Source of the DNA: Strigamia acuminata
Lineage: Eukaryota; Arthropoda; Chilopoda; Geophilomorpha; Linotaeniidae
Assembly: GCA_949358305.1 (NCBI GenBank)
Contig: OX442314.1
Span: forward strand, 49,980,581-50,044,580
Length of the DNA: 64,000 bases
Direction of reading: 5' to 3'
Positions 57,720 through 64,000 of this stretch are shown one piece after another (position 1 is the stretch's first letter; each line of letters starts with the position of its first letter). The notes under the pieces were generated by a model. The model did not search any database, was not told the DNA's origin, and saw only the letters and a list, made by a program, of their open reading frames with translations. The translations under genes were made by a program, and so were the position numbers.

Positions 57720-57865
57720 GTGATTGATGCTTTTGAAATAAATGCAACCATTGTTGGAAGAAGTATCAAGGAATCCAAAAAGGCTCTCAGATTTCTTTGG
57801 AATACAGAAGCCGTATATTCTCCCAAAATTTACACTGCAGTAATGAGTAAGACCAACAGATGCTG
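57720..57865. repeat. repeat family C, second half, copy 1
   Basis: Matches 59,190-59,320 (caaccattgttgg, agtatcaaggaatccaaaaa, tttacactgcagtaatgagt). Short frames on either strand are shadows of the repeat. Confidence 0.7.
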
Positions 57866-59189
57866 TTATTGCGACACAGCGACAAAGCGACAAAGCGTAA
57901 ACGCGACAACGATTACAGGAGCGGGTGGGAAGTAGACGGTTGCGCCGTTGGCAACGACACCTGTTGGATGAAGGAGATGTAATTTATTTGAATCGAGCTA
58001 TGTGAATGAACCTCAATTACAGAAAAAGCATGATGTGGTACTTATTTGCAAACCAAAATTTTCAGATTTAATGAGATACACAAAAATGATTAGTGAATCC
58101 TAAATCGTCCAGACGATTTGCCGTGCATTTTCAATATTACTCTCCCCAGCAAATGTAAAGGTGAGCTGTCGATGCAACCATCCAAGAACCAGTTACAGGA
58201 GAGTGAAGATGTAAAAAAGCACATTTTTTGTCTCTATATGAAATTTTTTGTTTTTTTTATAAGGTGTTTTTTAAATTTTGTTAAATTATAGTTTGCATTT
58301 ATTTAGATCAGTTTTCTTCTGAATTTTGGGTTTTAATTTTTATTTTGGAAAATATAGTTAATTTGGGGCATCCTGATCGCGGAGCAAACACAAATTGCCA
58401 ATAGGATTTATTCAAGGATTGAATCAAAGTGTGGATAATCTTATACAAAGTAACTAACTTTTACGCAAAAGTAAGAGCAAGAAGCTGAGAGCGTAAGATT
58501 TCTAAAAATACTGAAAAAGCAGTTACAGCCCAAGAAGTTAATTGCCACATGTATAACTACTCAAAGCTCTTCTGACGCAGAGTTCAGTTTTGCATTGTTA
58601 ATAATGTTGAACAGTTTCTGTATTTCTTTTTCTTTTTAATTGTATAATTGTAATAAAAAATAACCAGGGTTAGGGCTGCTTGCCAAATGTAATTTGGGAG
58701 TGTAACGTGTCATAACTTAATCTGAGAATGTCTGTTACATGTTCTGTACGTTCCTATATTCCTTATACAATCTGTCGTTTCTGTAGCTGTCACACTGCCA
58801 TACCCACTTGATGACCCTGAGCAGCTCCTTGCCCTCCAATCAGAACATCACACCAGGTGATATTTCAAATGGCTAAGATAAACCAAACTGACCAACAACG
58901 AAACAATTAACTCGTTCGTGGTTTAGCGGTATAAGAGAATAATTAATTTAATCTTATTATTATTCTATTAACTTATAAAGTAAGAATACTTTTATTTAAT
59001 GCGTTTTTTTTTTTTTTTTTTTGTTTAATTTGTTATTAGGGGTGGAAAATCCGACTCTATACCTGAATAAACCGTTCACGTTCATTATCTCGGTTAAACC
59101 AAGAGAGAGCTCTGGTCATTTGAAATCTTATTTTACATTCTTCTACATGTATTGCAAACCTTGCAAAGCCTTTCTTTATGATTGTGGCA
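57866..59189. other. non-coding DNA including repeat C first half, copy 2
   Basis: AT-rich. 58,700-58,910 is the unbroken first half of repeat C. At about 59,095-59,190 an inverted piece of repeat A (agagagctctggtcatttga) is followed by aaaccttgcaaagcc. No gene. Confidence 0.5.
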
Positions 59190-59330
59190 TTTACAATGCA
59201 ACCATTGTTGGCAGAAGTATCAAGGAATCCAAAAAGGCTCTCAGATCTCTTTGGAATACTGCAGCTGTATTTTCTCCCCAAATTTACACTGCAGTAATGA
59301 GTAGGACTAATTTCAGGAGAAAGTAGGTAG
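59190..59330. repeat. repeat family C, second half, copy 2
   Basis: Same block as 57,720-57,865, both followed by an AT-rich stretch containing gttaatttggggcatcctga (58,360 and 59,493). Confidence 0.7.
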
Positions 59331-61569
59331 CGTTTTGTTTATATTTTTTTCAGGTAAAGGGGGCACATGTTATCTCTCTATATGAAACAGATTTTTTTAT
59401 TTAGTGTTTTCATAAATTTTGCTGAATTTATTGTTCGCATTTTTTTATATTTTATTCTCAATCTTATGTTTTAAATTATATTTGGGAAAATAGTTAATTT
59501 GGGGCATCCTGATCATCCCTAAATTACGTCCCTCCCTTCATCAATGACACCTAGGCACCATTTTCTGCCTTAGCATTGCTCACTTAAAAAAGTCTCCCAC
59601 AGATCGCGCCTTGCAGTGACGAAATATTCCGTGTGCACAACTGGCATGTAAACAGGATTGTTCGGATTATTCGAGGATCATTCGAGTAGTGACTAATCTC
59701 TCGCAGAAGGTTGTTTAATTCGAGTAAACTCAAATTATTTTTTTTCACAGCACGGGTAAATGCTCAAATTCTCGGATGAACTCTTCATGGTTCGTCAACA
59801 TATTAATGCCCGGGGGTCCCGGGGTTGTTGCACGTGCGTCGCCCATGGAACCCATGGAGGAACGCGCGTCTGGGCTTAAGAAAGAGAAGGGGGAAGTAGA
59901 GCAAAGTTGTTTGGTTTTGAGGGGGTAAGAGAATAATACAAATATTTATTTTTAAATTGGTTGATGTTTTGAAGGTCATTCCAGGGTCAACTCCAATTTT
60001 TTTGAAATGGAAGAAATACCACAACTACAAATTGAAATACAGGAAATATTCACACAACTGCGTAGACAGTGGATGAACCAACGCCAACATCTGCTAAACG
60101 AAGTCCAACCATTGGCTCCACCTGTTGAGCCATGGCTCGTATAGAACAATTATTACATCCCTCTGATATTGATATCTATTCATCCATCTATTCATCCATA
60201 GCCAAGCCTAGTATCCACCATTGCTAGCTGTGGTCAGTCAAATCGGCCTTCTTTTAAAATGCTTCTGCGCATGTGCAGAATCACATTTTTCCTGGTGCAA
60301 TCGCATGTTTTAGGACTAATTTCAATACGCCACCTAGTGCAAACAGATGGCAAAGCAGTGTACGGCGCTCCCATTAAGGGAGTTTTATGTTATAAATATT
60401 AAATTATTTTAATAATAATTGAAAAACTATTTGTATTTAGACATTATAAAATAAGAAAAAAATGTTTGTGAGAAATAAAAGTTAACCTCATCAATTAATT
60501 ATCAGAAAAAAAAGAATTACAGTGATTTTTCTACTTCTGTAATTTTTTTGACCCACCATGGCTATGGGAAGGTTAACCAGCTCATCATTTTCCGGAATAA
60601 TCTTCTAGCAATGCTGAATGCGTTTACCAATGGAGTATTAGGATTCGAACACTTAATTATGTAAGAAATCAAATTGTAATTTCATTGAATTCATTAATAA
60701 TTTCTCTAATTTTAGGTGTACCGGAACTTCTCATTGGTTGAAAACCGAAAATAATCACGAATTATTTTCGGCATGTAAACACAACAATTGGATGCAATGA
60801 AAGTGATGAAAATTGAAGTAGAAATATAGGAAATTCATTTGAATGTTTAAACGTTGATGCCAGTCCCACAGATCGCGACTTGCATGGCCTAAACCTAAGA
60901 CAAGCACCTTGCTCGAGGACCGTGCTAAGTATTACAACAATACAATATAATATCCCAGTCACCCCCCTGTAAGCTGTTGGGGGTTTAGTTTTTTAGCATA
61001 AAGGACAAGCCTTTAAATTGTGTTTGACTTAGTAAGAGTCGCAAGAGATTAAAGTAGAAAAATATAAAGTTTAAAGCTCTAGTAAATGCCACATTCATCA
61101 GGAAATGCGAGCTTACAATACAATGGCAAGAACATGCTGCATGCATGTGAGAATGCAGTCTTACAGTACTCGACAGAAACTTCTAATTCTACATTTCTAA
61201 CATCCAAATTGAGTTTCTCTCCACAATTTTGCAGTAGCTTGTCGTGATCCGACTTAGGCAAAGTTAGGAGAGAGAAAATACCTTACTTGGGAATAAATCA
61301 TGAAAACACTTGTTTGCAATTTAATCAAATGTTTTATTTAAATCTAATGTTTTACAAATAATTCTAATATTAATACTAATTATATTGTTGATCTCGGGTC
61401 CTTGCGGATACGATGAAATGCTACGCGATTCTTGTAACAATCGAGTAGGCTCAAATTCTGGTCTGTTATTTTATGTCTAGGGTTAAATTTACTTTAGTTA
61501 ATTCCGAATGATAATTCTATTAATATTCTTGGCAATAATGTGCTCAGTATAATCGATTATACAGGTTAG
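59331..61569. other. non-coding DNA
   Basis: No gene recognised. Contains a partial repeat A at 61,081-61,160 (aaatgccacattcatcagga). Otherwise unassigned. Confidence 0.5.
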
Positions 61570-63260
61570 TCCCGTTTTCGATCTCGGCCACGTGGTCCAA
61601 TGTCCGCACACAACTGCAATATGGTATGTTCCAATATTGCGTTTTCGGCGAACACGAGATTCTGCTTTCTTAATACACAACTGGGTCGTTACGAGTATAA
61701 ATCGGTTTATCCTTTCGCGAATCGAGTAAGGCTCAATTTGGCGAGGGACAATCAATCGAGTCGAATCTTGAATGTGGTCGAACACGAATCTGCTGGAACA
61801 CGTGGTCGTACGTGCAAGTCCTAAACGAAATTGGCTTCATTTTGTGCGCGTGGTGCGCGGAATTCTTTGGCCGATACGTTCGGCTGATCAAACTGGACGG
61901 AATCGTTTCGTGCACGTGACGTACGTACGTTTCTTCGGCGATCGATCGGCGATTCGTATCGATCGTGGATTAGTCCCGAAATTGTGTTCGGTCAACACGT
62001 GTTTTGTTGGGCACGCGGGAATTCGCTTTCTCGTGCGAATCGTGCGATAGCGCTGGATTATTTATTCCAACGTGGTCTGACCACGTCAAATAAATGTGAT
62101 TTCTTGCTTACAGTTGATTTTATCAGCGGGCACCGGTCCTCGATCAATCCGATGAAACGGCCTGAAAGGTGAGGAAAATGGTGCTCTTGCTGAAATGTTG
62201 TAACTGTAGTGACGTTTCCGGTCAGTCTCGGTCTTATATACTGACCGGAAGTGACGTCATATGCAAATCATAGTGATTTTGCAGGTCTGCAGAAATACGA
62301 GACTAGTCAGTCTAGTCTATTTCTCGTAGTACTCCTGGCGGTAGGATTTGTTAATACGATAAATCCTATCGAATTATCTTCAGGTGATCCGGAATCACCA
62401 CACGTCCCTCCCTTAGAATAAACTATCGGGACTTCAATTAAATTAAACCATCGGGACCAAACCAACATCGGAACATTGGTGAAAACAGGAAGCAATTAAA
62501 TCTGAATAAACTTTTTATGATGAATTAAAATGAGAACGAGATATGCCCAATTTTTTAGGTAGGTCAGCATAACCTCGCCCTCAAGGAAGCTCTTTCTTTT
62601 TTGAGTGTGGCTCTATTTTACTTATAACCAACATCAGTTACTATTGGTGATCACTATTGTTTTAGAGTTAAAATGGTTTTCTAATGACAATTCGAATTCG
62701 ATCTTGGTGGCAAGTCAGGTCTTACAAATCTTCACAGGATAAATCCCGTTTATCTACGATAATCCTATTTTCGGATGATTCCACGTGGTCAGGAATATAC
62801 ACACAACTACCGTATTATAATGAATACTTTACAGCGTTTTCGGTATGAAACAGGACTTTGTTTTATCAACACACAACTGGGCCGTCGCAAGAATAAAACG
62901 TTTTCCTTTCGAGGGTTAAGTAAGGACCAACCCGCCGTCAACATCAAAGTAATAACTATGATTTCTTTCTTGGTAATCCCATCAGATTTTTCGATGACAA
63001 TTTGGGCTCCTCAGTTCTAAACAGCATAATCGGTTATACACACAAGTTCTGTTTTCGATTGTGGCGACGTCGTCAAGTGTCCGTACACAACTACAATATG
63101 GTATTGCTAAAATATTGCGTTTTCGACGTACACAAGATTTGATTTTCCCAATGCACAACTGGATAAGTATGCCCATAATTCGGTTTATACCCTCACAAAC
63201 TGAGTACAGCTCAATCTAATCATCAACAAGAATCGCTGATCGAACTCGTTGTCAATCGAA
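61570..63260. repeat. three diverged copies of a roughly 200-bp unit
   Basis: The units at 61,570-61,770, 62,775-62,950 and 63,045-63,260 share cacacaactgcaatatgg-like, gcgttttcg and acacaactgg(g)-like words in the same order. Between the first two lies GC-richer DNA with an inverted ttccggtcag / ctgaccggaa pair (about 62,217-62,252) around a tatata. They may be LTR or leader pieces of the Gag-bearing element at the right edge; no boundaries were proven. Confidence 0.5.
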
Positions 63261-63488
63261 ATCAGTTTTTTGGTCGAAACATGTGAAGCACTTGTTTTTT
63301 GCAGATAGACGGATGAGTCGTCACCAATGTTACAAATAATAGGGTGTGGTCACGATGGAGTTAGCATTATTTGAATCTGGCCAAACCAGACACAAAAATG
63401 TTGAGTTTTGTTAACTTTTCAGTCGAGTGTTTGGTTTTTTTGGATTGTTGTAAAAGAGTGTTTTTTGGTTGTCTACAACATTCAGTCT

Positions 63489-63998
63489 CTATTTTCTAGT
63501 TTTGCCAGTTCCTAACGCTTCGATGTAACCATTGAGATAATGTGTTGACTGGAGTAGCTTGGTAGAGTCCATGCTTCTTTCGAAAATTCTTTGCCTTCGG
63601 GTTAGACACTGAGCTCGTTCTTCTTTTGTTAACGACTCATTATATCGGTCGTTAGCTTCTTCGTGTTTTCTTTCGATGTAACGGTAGACTGCACTGAAGC
63701 TATTTTCTCTTGGGGCGTTCATATCTCTTAATATCTTCTTTGAGTTAGCGTTTAAACCCTGATTGAAGATTACTTTTTGCGCATGCTGATTAAGTGGTAC
63801 GTCCATTTCACCAAATAGATCATTTGCACGTTGTAGATATTCGCGTAACGTTTCACCGGGTGCCTGTCGCATCGAACTTACTCGCGCTTGAATGTCGTTG
63901 TTGGTTTCGCCGTACTGATTGTGAAATTTGATCACAAAATCTTCCCAGTTTCGTGGTTTGGCGCTACTATACCATTTTCTGGCTTGATTTATCAACAT
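63489..63998 (-). CDS. gag: Ty3/gypsy Gag, partial at the window edge
   Basis: The frame is open from the window's right edge to a stop at 63,489 (169 codons seen). It aligns by eye with the Gag core of element 1: ARKWYSSAKPRNWEDFVIKF and QYGETNNDIQARVSSMRQAP correspond to AREWYQGLKGVNWDDFLMRF and RYGETPEEVSRKMRGLRQMP, followed by a similar helical region to THYLNGYIEALG. It ends right after this region without a zinc knuckle, so it is either a Gag cut short by a stop or an element with separate ORFs. It belongs to a relative of element 1, not the same family at DNA level. Confidence 0.8.
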   Translation of the reverse strand: MLINQARKWYSSAKPRNWEDFVIKFHNQYGETNNDIQARVSSMRQAPGETLREYLQRANDLFGEMDVPLNQHAQKVIFNQGLNANSKKILRDMNAPRENSFSAVYRYIERKHEEANDRYNESLTKEERAQCLTRRQRIFERSMDSTKLLQSTHYLNGYIEALGTGKTRK

Positions 63999-64000
63999 TT

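Noticed and set aside
57669-57893. 74-codon minus-strand frame in repeat C
   Set aside because: The same shadow appears in the second repeat copy at 59 kb with a different extension; no conserved protein.

Overview
This looks like a repeat-rich region of an animal nuclear genome, probably an arthropod. The evidence is a replication-dependent histone H4 gene with a metazoan 3' stem-loop, a TFIIF beta-subunit gene, an SR-type splicing protein, Tudor-domain exons with GT-AG introns, a tRNA-derived SINE, hAT-type and TA-flanked MITEs, and several Ty3/gypsy-type LTR elements. The species cannot be named from the sequence alone. I see no bacterial operons, no CRISPR array and no intact rRNA.

Layout. 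1-5.7 kb: possible exons of an unrecognised gene, Tudor-domain exons, dispersed repeats and an old LTR/PBS fragment. 5.7-7.1 kb: an intronless SR-like gene. 7.5-11.4 kb: repeats, a SINE, a hAT-type MITE and hairpins. 11.4-12.8 kb: a copia-type gag remnant, histone H4 (minus) and a broken copy of the SR-like gene. 13-18.8 kb: decayed repeats, a MITE with 58-bp perfect inverted ends and a decayed transposase gene.

18,831-32,324: element 1, a complete 13.5-kb Ty3/gypsy-type element. Its two 1,015-bp LTRs look identical, with a 4-bp target duplication and a tRNA-Pro-type primer site. It carries gag, pol and a third, non-Env 921-codon ORF preceded by a splice-acceptor-like sequence. Gag and pol overlap in the -1 frame at two A AAA AAC heptamers followed by a 10-bp hairpin. 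Element 1 sits about 200 bp upstream of the intronless TFIIF-beta gene (32.5-33.2 kb).

34,751-44,189: element 3, a 9.4-kb LTR element with 1,915-bp LTRs, an ACTT target duplication and a tRNA-Gln primer site that is duplicated. Between the LTRs I find no reverse transcriptase or integrase. There is one 493-codon basic protein of unknown family and a 3-kb leader packed with degenerate TTTTC...GAAAA palindromes.

46,266-49,906: element 2 (minus strand), a small Ty3/gypsy-type element with 145-bp LTRs and a 5-bp target duplication. Its gag-pol frame is interrupted by one TGA, and a deletion joins RNase H to the middle of integrase.

50-64 kb: a single-exon gene for a 477-aa protein I do not recognise (minus), a TA-flanked TIR element, a broken leucine-rich-repeat gene, a frameshifted integrase fragment, several duplicated repeats, and at the right edge a Gag ORF (minus) related to the Gag of element 1. 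The three LTR elements together fill about 26.6 kb of the 31 kb between 18.8 and 49.9 kb. The host genes that survive between them (SR-like, H4, TFIIF-beta, 477-aa) all have uninterrupted reading frames.
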